Shown: positions 8,269 through 16,179 of the stretch, one piece after another
Layout of the letters: every line of letters begins with the position of its first letter
How positions within the stretch are numbered: position 1 is the first letter of the stretch
The notes under the pieces: model-generated
Told to the model about the DNA's origin: nothing
What the model saw: only the letters and a program-made list of their open reading frames with translations
Databases searched by the model: none
Assembly (NCBI RefSeq): GCF_002532535.1
Contig: NZ_NQWI01000024.1
Span: 1 to 58,494 of the forward strand
Origin: Candidatus Viridilinea mediisalina
GTDB taxonomy: Bacteria > Chloroflexota > Chloroflexia > Chloroflexales > Chloroflexaceae
Reading direction: 5' to 3'
DNA length: 58,494 nucleotides
Translations under genes and position numbers: made by a program

Positions 8269-9411
8269 ATGGCTAACAAACCAAACCAAGGTCTTCCTTG
8301 GGATTCAATCAGCCCTACGCTATTGGTGTTGGGCATTCGGAGCTGGCTCTACTTGGGGATTGCGGCCTGCGTTCTTGGTTTGCTGTTCTTCCTGAGTACG
8401 GTGACCAGCCTGCTGGTGCCGCTGATCATTGCTACCGTGATTGCGATGCTCTTCTACCCGGTGGTGGATTGGCTCGATGAGCGCGGCGTACCACGCTTGG
8501 TAGGGGCCATCGGTGTGATGATCGGGCTGCTGCTGGTGATTGTGGGCGCATTGTGGCTCACCATCTATGGCATTCTGGGCCAGCGTGAACAGATTTTTAA
8601 GCTGATCGAGTCGGGCATCAACGCGATGGATGAGTGGTCATCGGCCCTGAGTTTGCCCTTGGGTGTCTTTGATACGATGCTGGAGAATGCGCTCAATACG
8701 CTACCCCAGGTGGCAGCGGGGATTGGCAATTTCTTCAGTTCCGGTTTTTCCAGTGCGATAGCACTCTTTGTCGGTCTCTTCCTCAGCACCTTCTTGCTCT
8801 ACTACCTGCTCACCGATTGGCACGGGATTGTCCATTGGCTGGCGCGCAACAGCAGCTTGGAGACGGAAGTGGGCGAGACGGTGATTGATAACACGACCCG
8901 GGCAGTGCGGCGCTACTTCTATGTCTTGACGCTCTCGAGCTTCGTGGTCTCGGTGTTGATTGGCAGCACGATGGCGCTCTTGGGTCTGCCATTGGCCTTT
9001 ACGATTGGCCTTGTGACCATGGTCACTTCCTATGTGCCCTATTTAGGCGCTGTGGTTGCGGGCATCTTTGCCTGCTTAGTTGCGCTCGGTTCTGGCGGGA
9101 TCGGTATCGCACTGGTGGTGCTGGTGGTGGTGCTATTGATGCAGAATATTATCCAGACCATCATCCAGAACAAGCTAGCCAGCAACCATTTGCAGTTGCA
9201 CCCCCTAGCCACCTTCATGGTGACCATTTTAGGTGGTCTGCTGGCCGGAGTGATGGGCGCAATGTTGGCCACGCCTGCCACCGCCGCCGTGCTACGCGCC
9301 CGCGAGAGCATCGCCAAGCTACAGGCAGGCAAGGAGCTAGAGACGCCGCCGGTGCAAAAACTGGAGCTTCGCTTGCAGCAATCGGGAGGCGAGCAAGCCA
9401 AGGAGGAGTAG
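8269..9411 (+). CDS. AI-2E family transporter (permease)
   Basis: A 380-residue integral membrane protein of the AI-2E/PerM family (DUF20). About eight hydrophobic segments follow the family pattern: an N-terminal helix pair (about 25-60), a long soluble region (about 100-160), then a C-terminal bundle with YVPYLGAVVAGI, the IQTIIQNKLA segment and LHPLATFMVTILGG, which are typical family motifs. Members export small molecules or Na+; only some move autoinducer-2, so the name should not be taken as the substrate. The C-terminal tail is charged and cytosolic. It stands alone on this strand. Confidence 0.9.
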   Translation: MANKPNQGLPWDSISPTLLVLGIRSWLYLGIAACVLGLLFFLSTVTSLLVPLIIATVIAMLFYPVVDWLDERGVPRLVGAIGVMIGLLLVIVGALWLTIYGILGQREQIFKLIESGINAMDEWSSALSLPLGVFDTMLENALNTLPQVAAGIGNFFSSGFSSAIALFVGLFLSTFLLYYLLTDWHGIVHWLARNSSLETEVGETVIDNTTRAVRRYFYVLTLSSFVVSVLIGSTMALLGLPLAFTIGLVTMVTSYVPYLGAVVAGIFACLVALGSGGIGIALVVLVVVLLMQNIIQTIIQNKLASNHLQLHPLATFMVTILGGLLAGVMGAMLATPATAAVLRARESIAKLQAGKELETPPVQKLELRLQQSGGEQAKEE

Positions 9412-9495
9412 TGTGGAGGTACGCGACGTGCTTGAGGATGTCTTCCAAATGCTTCAGAAGCGGAGCGACGAAAAATACAATTGCTTATACAGTTT

Positions 9496-9624
9496 ATGCT
9501 TCAGAATACAACTGTATCCCCTGTACAATCACTTCAGCAACTCATGGATGATATGAGTTCTGAAGCACAAGCGCGGGGATTAACCCCTGAGATTCTTGAA
9601 CAGATCTTGAATGATGATGCATGA
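9496..9624 (+). CDS. Small ORF, antitoxin-like C-terminus
   Basis: A 42-codon ORF (or 47 from TTG 9481) ending EAQARGLTPEILEQILNDDA. That ending resembles the toxin-binding tail of small type II antitoxins, which often read RGLTPE.LE.LL. There is no recognisable DNA-binding N-terminus and no toxin gene beside it. It may be a remnant of a toxin-antitoxin pair. Ribosome-binding site support is poor. Confidence 0.35.
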   Translation: MLQNTTVSPVQSLQQLMDDMSSEAQARGLTPEILEQILNDDA

Positions 9625-9630
9625 TCGCTT

Positions 9631-9667
9631 CGCAGGGAGCGCAGGCGATCTGCCCGCGCTCCCTGCG
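9631..9667. terminator. Hairpin between converging genes
   Basis: A perfect 12-bp stem CGCAGGGAGCGC (9631-9642 with 9656-9667) and a 13-nt loop lie between the plus-strand small ORF and the minus-strand pntB. It probably stops transcription from one or both sides; the T-tract is weak (GGTTTTG). Confidence 0.5.
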
Positions 9668-9694
9668 GAGTGGTTTTGACCAACAGTGCCCCCG

Positions 9695-11086
9695 CTACCC
9701 CTCTTTGAGTGCATTCATAATATCCAAGGCCCCCTTCTTCGCGTCTGCAAAGAGCATGAGGGTGTTCTCGGCGGCGAAGAGTGGGTTGGGGATCCCGGCG
9801 AAGCCAGCGCTGAGGCTGCGTTTGATCACAATCACGCTGCGCGCTTTGTCTACATTGAGGATGGGCATGCCCGCAATGGGGCTGCTTGGATTGGTACGCG
9901 CCATCGGGTTGACCACATCGTTGGCCCCGATCACAATCGCAACGTCGGTCTGCTCAAATAAAGGATTGATCTCGTCCATCTCCTTCATCTGATCGTAGGG
10001 AATGTCCGCTTCGGCTAACAGGACGTTCATGTGGCCAGGCATGCGCCCGGCGACCGGATGGATTGCGAAGCTGACTTCAACCCCCCGCGACTCCAGTTCA
10101 TGCACGAGGTCGCGTACTGCATGTTGGGCCTGCGAGACCGCCATGCCATAGCCGGGTACAATCACCACGCTGCGGGCGGTCTCCATCATCATGGCCAACT
10201 CATCGGCATGGGCCGATTTCACCTTGCCCGCATAGACCTCATCGTCACTGGCGGCCCCTTCATCAACGGGCGCACCGATGCCGAAGAGCACGTTGGGTAG
10301 CGAGCGGTTCATGGCCTTACACATGATGCTGGTAAGAATAAGGCCCGACGCACCCACGAGCGAGCCGGTGATAATGAGGGCGTTATTGCTCAACACAAAG
10401 CCAGCGGCGGCGGCAGCAACGCCCGAATAGGAGTTGAGCAGCGAGATCACCACTGGCATATCGGCACCGCCAATCGGGAAGACCAACGAGAGACCCAGTA
10501 GGCTCGCGGCCCCAATCAGGCCCCAGTAGGCCCAATTGGCCGTGGGGTCAATTGCCAACCAGACGCCAAAAGCAAGCGCAATGGTCAGCAGTGTGGCATT
10601 GAGCGGCAGCGCCCCACGGAAACGAATGTCACCAATCAGCCCTTGCAGCTTACCAAAGGCCACGAGGCTCCCCCAGAAGGTGACGGCCCCCACGAGGCCC
10701 GAAGCCGCACCCGAAATGGTGAACTGCAACGCGACATTCGCACCATCAAGGGCCACCGCCGTCAGCAGCGCGGCGCCCGCAACGAGGCTCGAAGAGATTC
10801 CACCAAAACCATTGAGCAAGGCGACCATCTGGGGCATATCGGTCATCTGAACCCGCGTCGCCATAATAGCCCCGATCGCGCCACCGACAATGATCCCAGC
10901 AATGATCCACTCGTAACTCAGCACTTGCCGATCCAGCATAGCGGCCACAACGGCAATCAGCATACCGAGCGCACCCAAACGGTTACCACGAACAGCAGTG
11001 CGCGGGTGGGTTAGCCCCTTGATGCCAACAATGAAGAGGATCGCGGCGATCAAGTAGGCTAAGTTGATAAACCAATCGGGCAGCAT
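9695..11086 (-). CDS. pntB: NAD(P) transhydrogenase subunit beta
   Basis: The membrane plus NADP(H)-binding (domain III) subunit of the proton-pumping transhydrogenase, which makes NADPH from NADH using the proton gradient. The 463-residue protein has about eight or nine hydrophobic helices (1-260). The soluble domain III contains VIVPGYGMAVSQAQHAV, HPVAGRMPGHMNVLLAEA, IGANDVVNPMA and GFAGIPNPLF, all NADP-binding hallmarks. It is the last gene of pntAA-pntAB-pntB, starting 3 bp after pntAB. Confidence 0.96.
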   Translation of the reverse strand: MLPDWFINLAYLIAAILFIVGIKGLTHPRTAVRGNRLGALGMLIAVVAAMLDRQVLSYEWIIAGIIVGGAIGAIMATRVQMTDMPQMVALLNGFGGISSSLVAGAALLTAVALDGANVALQFTISGAASGLVGAVTFWGSLVAFGKLQGLIGDIRFRGALPLNATLLTIALAFGVWLAIDPTANWAYWGLIGAASLLGLSLVFPIGGADMPVVISLLNSYSGVAAAAAGFVLSNNALIITGSLVGASGLILTSIMCKAMNRSLPNVLFGIGAPVDEGAASDDEVYAGKVKSAHADELAMMMETARSVVIVPGYGMAVSQAQHAVRDLVHELESRGVEVSFAIHPVAGRMPGHMNVLLAEADIPYDQMKEMDEINPLFEQTDVAIVIGANDVVNPMARTNPSSPIAGMPILNVDKARSVIVIKRSLSAGFAGIPNPLFAAENTLMLFADAKKGALDIMNALKEG

Positions 11087-11089
11087 ACA

Positions 11090-11371
11090 TTAGTCCTTCC
11101 GGCGGAACATGCCGAGCATGCGATTGGTGACCATGAAGCCGCCAACCACGTTGATCGTTGCAAAGACGATAGCCGTAAAACCAAGGATCGTTGTGAGCAG
11201 CGGGGTTGGCGACCCAGTGGCAATGATCGCCCCTACCAGCGTAATACCCGAAATGGCGTTCGATCCCGACATGAGCGGGGTGTGCAGCGTGGGCGGCACT
11301 TTGGTGATGATCTCTACACCAACAAAGATCGCCAGCACAAAGACCGTGAGGGCAAGAATGAGCGCTTCCAT
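11090..11371 (-). CDS. pntAB: NAD(P) transhydrogenase subunit alpha part 2
   Basis: A 93-residue membrane subunit with about three hydrophobic helices and the typical sequence HTPLMSGSNAISGI. It corresponds to the C-terminal membrane part of the fused Escherichia coli PntA. A separate pntAB is the usual arrangement in organisms with a three-gene pnt operon. It lies 19 bp after pntAA. Confidence 0.95.
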   Translation of the reverse strand: MEALILALTVFVLAIFVGVEIITKVPPTLHTPLMSGSNAISGITLVGAIIATGSPTPLLTTILGFTAIVFATINVVGGFMVTNRMLGMFRRKD

Positions 11372-11390
11372 AATCTATCCTTGTACAACA

Positions 11391-12557
11391 CTACGACGTC
11401 GTTACCGCACTCTTCGCTTCCAACAATTCTTGGACGCGCGCATTGCACACTTCGCCCGCGTGCGCAACCATTGACTCGCGTATAATCTCATCGTCGGTGG
11501 TCAGATTGAGTTTGCCATCTTTAACCGCAAGCCGAATAATGTTGATAAGGTTGCGGCTATAGAGTTGGCTGGCATGATTGGGCACGGTAGCGGCAAGATT
11601 GGTTGGCCCCAGAATCGTCACGCCATGCACCTGTACAAGCTCATCGGCGCGGGTCAATTCACAGTTACCCCCATGTTCGGCGGCGAGGTCAACCACCACC
11701 GAGCCGGGCTGCATACCCTGCACCATCTCGCCGGTAACCAAGACAGGCGAGCGTTTACCGGGGATCGCAGCGGTGGTAATCACCACATCGTTGCGGGCAA
11801 CCACTTCGCCCATAAGCTGACGCTGGCGACGGTAGAAATCTTCACCCTGGGCCTTGGCATAGCCCCCTTTATCTTCGCTATCGCCAGTCTCAAGGGGCAA
11901 TTCCACAAACTTAGCCCCAACGCTTTCAACCTGCTCTTTGACGGCAACACGCACATCATAGGCTTCAACGCGGGCACCCATCCGCTTGGCTTGGGCACAC
12001 GCTTGCAGCCCGGCGACCCCCGCGCCAATCACAAAGATACGGGCGGGCGTAATCGTCCCAGCGGCGGTCATGAGCATCGGAAAGATGCGCGGGAGGTGCA
12101 TCGCAGCCAAGAGCGTCGCCTTATAGCCAACAATCGTAGCCATAGACGAGAGCGCGTCCATACTTTGGGCGCGGCTAATACGGGGCACCAACTCAAGCGC
12201 AATAGCGTTCACGCCACGTTGCGCCAGGGCCGCAATCCACTGCGGCTGCCAAAAGGGATCGAGAAAACCGATCACCAATTGACCAGAGCGTAACAATGCG
12301 AGATCAGCATCACCTTGGGCCGCACCCGTGGCGCGTACCTGGAAGAGCATATCGGCAGCGGCAAAGAGTCCTTGGCGCGAGGCGGCCACCGTCACCCCTC
12401 GCTCCACATAGAAGGCATCAGGGAAGCCTGCGGCCACACCTGCCCCCGCTTCAATCTGCACCTCTAGGCCCAACTTTTGCAAAAATGACACATCATTAGG
12501 CACAAGGGCCACACGCTGCTCACCAGGAGCCGTCTCTCTTGGAACGCCAACAATCAT
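11391..12557 (-). CDS. pntAA: NAD(P) transhydrogenase subunit alpha part 1
   Basis: The soluble NAD(H)-binding domain I of transhydrogenase, related to alanine dehydrogenase. The start is placed at 12557, where MIVGVPRE matches the family N-terminus. The longer frame to 12653 reads through intergenic sequence. Visible motifs are RETAPGEQRVALVPNDV, the Rossmann turn FVIGAGVAGLQA and VVDLAAEHGGNCE. Length is 388 residues. It is the first gene of the pnt operon; the region upstream carries a perfect 20-bp-stem hairpin and a heptad array. Confidence 0.95.
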   Translation of the reverse strand: MIVGVPRETAPGEQRVALVPNDVSFLQKLGLEVQIEAGAGVAAGFPDAFYVERGVTVAASRQGLFAAADMLFQVRATGAAQGDADLALLRSGQLVIGFLDPFWQPQWIAALAQRGVNAIALELVPRISRAQSMDALSSMATIVGYKATLLAAMHLPRIFPMLMTAAGTITPARIFVIGAGVAGLQACAQAKRMGARVEAYDVRVAVKEQVESVGAKFVELPLETGDSEDKGGYAKAQGEDFYRRQRQLMGEVVARNDVVITTAAIPGKRSPVLVTGEMVQGMQPGSVVVDLAAEHGGNCELTRADELVQVHGVTILGPTNLAATVPNHASQLYSRNLINIIRLAVKDGKLNLTTDDEIIRESMVAHAGEVCNARVQELLEAKSAVTTS

Positions 12558-12876
12558 TGGGAAAGCCCCCCATGTTCCGTGGTTTTCGCAAGGGAAAACC
12601 TTGCGTTTAGGTATGGTACTACTATGCTGCGTTTTAGCGGCGCAGCCGCGCATTAGTATAACATGATCTGGTTACATGGTAGGGGGGGGCTCCAATTCTC
12701 CTTCTTTCTGTCGTGTTGGCGGCGAAGCCGCCAACACGACAGAAAGTTCTTCGGGGGAGGCTTCGCCGACCCCGAACATCCACTGGTTTAAGGGCGGACA
12801 GAAAATGTGTTCATTATGTTCGGCAATCTACAATCTACAATCTGCAATCTACAATCTACAATCTGCAATCCACAAT
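12558..12876. other. Intergenic region upstream of pntAA
   Basis: No gene is visible. It contains a 20-bp-stem hairpin (12704-12746), a fragment of the CTTCGGGGGAGGCTTCGCC intergenic repeat (about 12748-12780) and a reverse-orientation ATTGYAG heptad array. The pntAA promoter must lie here but no convincing box was found. Confidence 0.6.
12704..12746. repeat. Perfect 20-bp-stem hairpin, GGCGGC-GAA-GCCGCC apex
   Basis: A perfect stem (12704-12723 with 12727-12746) with a GAA loop. The same architecture, with a 20-bp stem, a GGCGGC apex and a 3-nt loop, recurs at 45471-45513 with a different lower stem. On the minus strand it follows the hydrolase gene and may end its transcript. Confidence 0.85.
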
Positions 12877-12885
12877 CTACAATAC
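12811..12885 (-). repeat. Family A element remnant with heptad array, copy A1
   Basis: On the minus strand it reads as ATTGTAG/ATTGCAG heptads ending TTGCCGAACAT. Eight units lie at 12824-12879. The first heptad on the minus strand contains the TAG (12877-12879) that is the stop codon of the hydrolase gene. Confidence 0.85.
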
Positions 12886-14076
12886 CCAATCGCTCAGGCT
12901 GTCCCAGAGGCGGGCGTTTGACCAGTAGGCCGAGTGGGCGTTGGGGAAGGGTTGGCGGTTGTCTACCTGATGATCTTCGATCCGGTTAGGGAAGATGGCA
13001 GCCCCTACGAAGCTGAGGAGATCGCGCTGATCGAAGAAGTTGAGCCAGGGCGGGAAATGCTCTGGCAGTGGTTTGCCGAAGGGCAATCCGGCCAATACGT
13101 CCATTTCGTAGAGCAGTGGCGCTTGAGAGCCAGCGGTAATCAAGCCGGCCACATGCCCGCTCAAGTCCTCAAGGCAGAGGAGATCAAAGCAGATGACCCC
13201 ACCGAGACTGTGGGCGAGGATGTAGACCGGCGCGGCGGCGGTGGTGATGGTGTCACGAATGAATTGGCGGATCGGAGCGCCGTTGCGTTGGTAGCGCAGA
13301 ATGTCGCCCGAAAAAGGGAAGGCGAAGTGGGTCGCAACAGAGACATCGCGGCGCAGATACCAGGTTGCGCTGTGGCTCAATGCTTGGCTGAGCGACCGCC
13401 GCATCCATGCACCAACCCCCCGGTCGGCCCGTACCTCCAGCAACTCTTGGCTAAAACGGGTAAGCAGGCTGTCACGGAGCATGCTGTCGGAGGCGACGCG
13501 CACGGGCGTTGCACCAGCTTGAGCTATGGCCTCCGCAACGACGGCCCGCGCCAAGGCACTCGCTAGGAACTCCGGCTCAAGCATGCCATGGGCAACGAGT
13601 TGATCCAACGCGGGCGTGGTCGCAACCGCTCGTACTGCTGCGGAAAAGAGGCTTGCGATACCTGCGCTCGTGAGCAGGGTGGTCAGTTCGTTACTGGGGG
13701 TAAAGCGGGCCAAGCGCATCTGCATGCGTGCAAGCTCTGCCGTAAAGCTGCCCGGCGCACGCGCTACTTCCGCCTCACCCTCTGGTGGCAGCAGGGTCAA
13801 GAGGCGCAGTTCATAGCTGGCATCAGCATAGAGATTGCTCCAGAGCGCAATCTCCAGATCGGCATCACTCGTATCACCGCGCCCGAAGCGCCCAGCGGGC
13901 AACGAGGCGCCCTGCTTGCCAAGTTCGGCCCGCAGCCCTTGTTCAGGCGCAGCCCAGTGGCAGGGTGCAACACGATACGTTGGCAGCCGTCTGCCAAGCT
14001 CTTCGCGGATCAGCGCAATATCCTCATCAAAACCTTGGCGTACACCCGTACCGTGGACAAACAGGATGGTAGCCAT
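12877..14076 (-). CDS. Alpha/beta hydrolase, lipase-like, of CHAT/STAND island
   Basis: A 399-residue soluble alpha/beta hydrolase. The start at 14076 gives MATILFVHGTG, the oxyanion-hole HG motif at the N-terminus; the longer frame overlaps the upstream gene and is rejected. The nucleophile elbow is AHSLGG with Ser290. Candidate acid residues are Asp349 or Asp352 (FFDQRD) and the His is His381, so the triad looks complete. The family most resembles lipases or acyl-hydrolases, but the substrate is unknown. It is the last gene of the island, 32 bp after the CHAT gene, so probably co-transcribed. Its TAG stop is supplied by the first unit of a heptad array, and its leader derives from the GTGGTGCAAT repeat. 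Confidence 0.8.
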   Translation of the reverse strand: MATILFVHGTGVRQGFDEDIALIREELGRRLPTYRVAPCHWAAPEQGLRAELGKQGASLPAGRFGRGDTSDADLEIALWSNLYADASYELRLLTLLPPEGEAEVARAPGSFTAELARMQMRLARFTPSNELTTLLTSAGIASLFSAAVRAVATTPALDQLVAHGMLEPEFLASALARAVVAEAIAQAGATPVRVASDSMLRDSLLTRFSQELLEVRADRGVGAWMRRSLSQALSHSATWYLRRDVSVATHFAFPFSGDILRYQRNGAPIRQFIRDTITTAAAPVYILAHSLGGVICFDLLCLEDLSGHVAGLITAGSQAPLLYEMDVLAGLPFGKPLPEHFPPWLNFFDQRDLLSFVGAAIFPNRIEDHQVDNRQPFPNAHSAYWSNARLWDSLSDWVL

Positions 14077-14108
14077 GTGGTGCAATCCTCTGCATCTCTT
14101 CAAAAACT

Positions 14109-16031
14109 CTAGAAACCCTCTGGTTGCCCCCCAACCTGCACACGAACATTGGGATGGGCGTAGAGACTGTAGGCCAGCCATGTCGGATCGCTCGGTCGCT
14201 GCTGCTTGATCGCTTGGCGCGCTGCCCAAACCGCCGCCGCTGCCGTCTGCCCCTCGTCGAAGAGTTGGGTGTAGAACGTGGTGGCAAAACTGGCAGCCAG
14301 ATCGTCGCTCACGGTCCAAGCCGGGGCGAGGAAGAGCCCCGCGCCACGCCCAACCAACTGGCTGGCCCAGCCATTCACGCCACTCAGGGTCGCGCCCTCG
14401 CGTCCCAAGTGGCAGGCGTTGAAGACGAAGCCGGGGCGCTGCTGTGCGAGATGGCTGATGATCTCTTGGCCGGTGATCTCCTCACTCGAAAGACTCACCT
14501 GGTCTTCGAGCCAGAGGACGCTACTGGTACTGGGGGTGTCGGGTAGGAAATTGCCGTGCGAAACGGCATGCAGCCAGTCGTACTCGCCTGCTTCAAGCAG
14601 ATCGCGCACGGCATGGAGTGTGGCCCGACGAGGACTCTGGTTCTGCAGATCGTGGCGGGCAATCAGGGCTTCGAGCAGTGCCCGCTCTTGCTTGATCTCC
14701 GTCAATTCGCGGTAGCTCTCCGGGGCCAAGAGTGCAACCCGCGTAGCAATGATACGCGTTGCCGGGGTGAACTGTTGCGCCACATTGGGGTGGCGCGGCA
14801 GCCAACGGGCAAAGTGGAATGTCTCGCACCAGAAGGACTCCTGCCACTCCTGCCCAAACGGGCGCACCATCTCCCACGGGATGCTGGCCTCATCGGAGAT
14901 CAGCAGCATGCTGAGGGGGGTTGGGGCATTACGCCAAGCCTGCCGCTCGCGGGCATAGACCTCTTTGAGCCCCGCTGGGATCAACTTTTCCCACAGGCGG
15001 CTACCGATACGCCTCAAGGTGCGTTCCAGATCATGCTCACTGAGAAACTGCGCTCCTCGCCCATCAACCTGGACACTATCACGCTCTCGCCGCAGCAGAT
15101 CGAGATCGCGGTAGAGGCTTGCGGTATAGGCGGCGGGGCCGGGTTCAGCAAACGACGCGCTATACTCCTCGTGGATCACCAGCCCCTCACGCCAAAGCGC
15201 AAAGAGCACCCGCGTTGCTTGAGCATCATAGTAGACCCGCAGGGTCAAATCGGGCGCAGCGATGGCGCGGGCCAGGGTCGGATCAACCTGTGCTGGGGCA
15301 TAGGGCGCAGCCACAAAGGCGACCTCGTGGGCCACTACTTCAATCTGCAGGGCCACAGGCGGGGCAACCAACTGGCCCTCTTGTCGAAACTCCAGCGTAA
15401 GCTCAGCCTGACCAAGTTCCTGCGGGAGCAACTGAAAGACCACAGGCGGACTATCGGCCTCAGAGAGGACATTGAGGCGCTGTTCAGCGGGGGTCAACAG
15501 GGTCATACGCGGCGCAACCAGCCGCACCTGCACGGCATCGAGGCGCAGATCAAGCGCCTGGGCTACCCGGCTATGCTCCAGCGCCTCCCGCGTGAGCCCC
15601 ACCGTCACCGTAACCCGCTCGTTGAGCTGGGCGCGCTGCGGGCAAGCGATGTCGGTATAGCGCCGCACAACCGTCTTAGGCACAAGGTTCGCCTCAAAGT
15701 TCGCACCGAGCGGCACAGAGGGCACCAACGCCTTCGCAAGCTCTTGGCGCAGCCACGTCTGTGAGGGGGCACCACGCAACGAAAGAACTTGTGAATTGGG
15801 CTGTTCAAGCTGCTCAATAAGCTGCAGCAACTCTACATAGAGCGATGGTGCCTCGTGTTGCAGCAGACGCCGCACCTGGCGCGCAACATCACCCTGAGCA
15901 TCTTCACTATCCAATTCACGATACTGCTGCATCAGCGCCTGGATCTGCGCTTCCAGAGCCACCCACTCAGGCGTATCCTTAGCCGTTTGCCTCAGCATCA
16001 ACAGCGCCGCAAGGGTTGTTTCACCCGCCAT
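14109..16031 (-). CDS. CHAT domain protease
   Basis: A 640-residue protein. The N-terminal part (1-120) is helical, followed by a beta-rich domain (about 120-240, after RRYTDIACPQRAQLNERV) common to CHAT proteins. The C-terminal CHAT peptidase domain (about 350-630) has catalytic His492 (VSHGNF) and Cys540 (FNACHLGR). CHAT domains are caspase/separase-like cysteine proteases that often act as effectors in STAND-linked or CRISPR-linked conflict systems. The ATG is preceded by GGAG. It lies between the nSTAND gene (148 bp upstream) and the hydrolase (32 bp downstream), on the same strand. The substrate is unknown; a neighbouring protein or a cellular target of the nSTAND switch is the natural guess. 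Confidence 0.88.
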   Translation of the reverse strand: MAGETTLAALLMLRQTAKDTPEWVALEAQIQALMQQYRELDSEDAQGDVARQVRRLLQHEAPSLYVELLQLIEQLEQPNSQVLSLRGAPSQTWLRQELAKALVPSVPLGANFEANLVPKTVVRRYTDIACPQRAQLNERVTVTVGLTREALEHSRVAQALDLRLDAVQVRLVAPRMTLLTPAEQRLNVLSEADSPPVVFQLLPQELGQAELTLEFRQEGQLVAPPVALQIEVVAHEVAFVAAPYAPAQVDPTLARAIAAPDLTLRVYYDAQATRVLFALWREGLVIHEEYSASFAEPGPAAYTASLYRDLDLLRRERDSVQVDGRGAQFLSEHDLERTLRRIGSRLWEKLIPAGLKEVYARERQAWRNAPTPLSMLLISDEASIPWEMVRPFGQEWQESFWCETFHFARWLPRHPNVAQQFTPATRIIATRVALLAPESYRELTEIKQERALLEALIARHDLQNQSPRRATLHAVRDLLEAGEYDWLHAVSHGNFLPDTPSTSSVLWLEDQVSLSSEEITGQEIISHLAQQRPGFVFNACHLGREGATLSGVNGWASQLVGRGAGLFLAPAWTVSDDLAASFATTFYTQLFDEGQTAAAAVWAARQAIKQQRPSDPTWLAYSLYAHPNVRVQVGGQPEGF

Positions 16032-16179
16032 GGGGGATCTCCAAGCTATAGTGGGCCAAGCTACCGTTCATCATACCAGTTATGGGCGACAAGTGACGAG
16101 TGACAAGTAGGGTATATCACATAGCACTCCCAGGGGAAGGATGGCGACGCGCTCACCACATTACTGTTACGCTGTTGCG

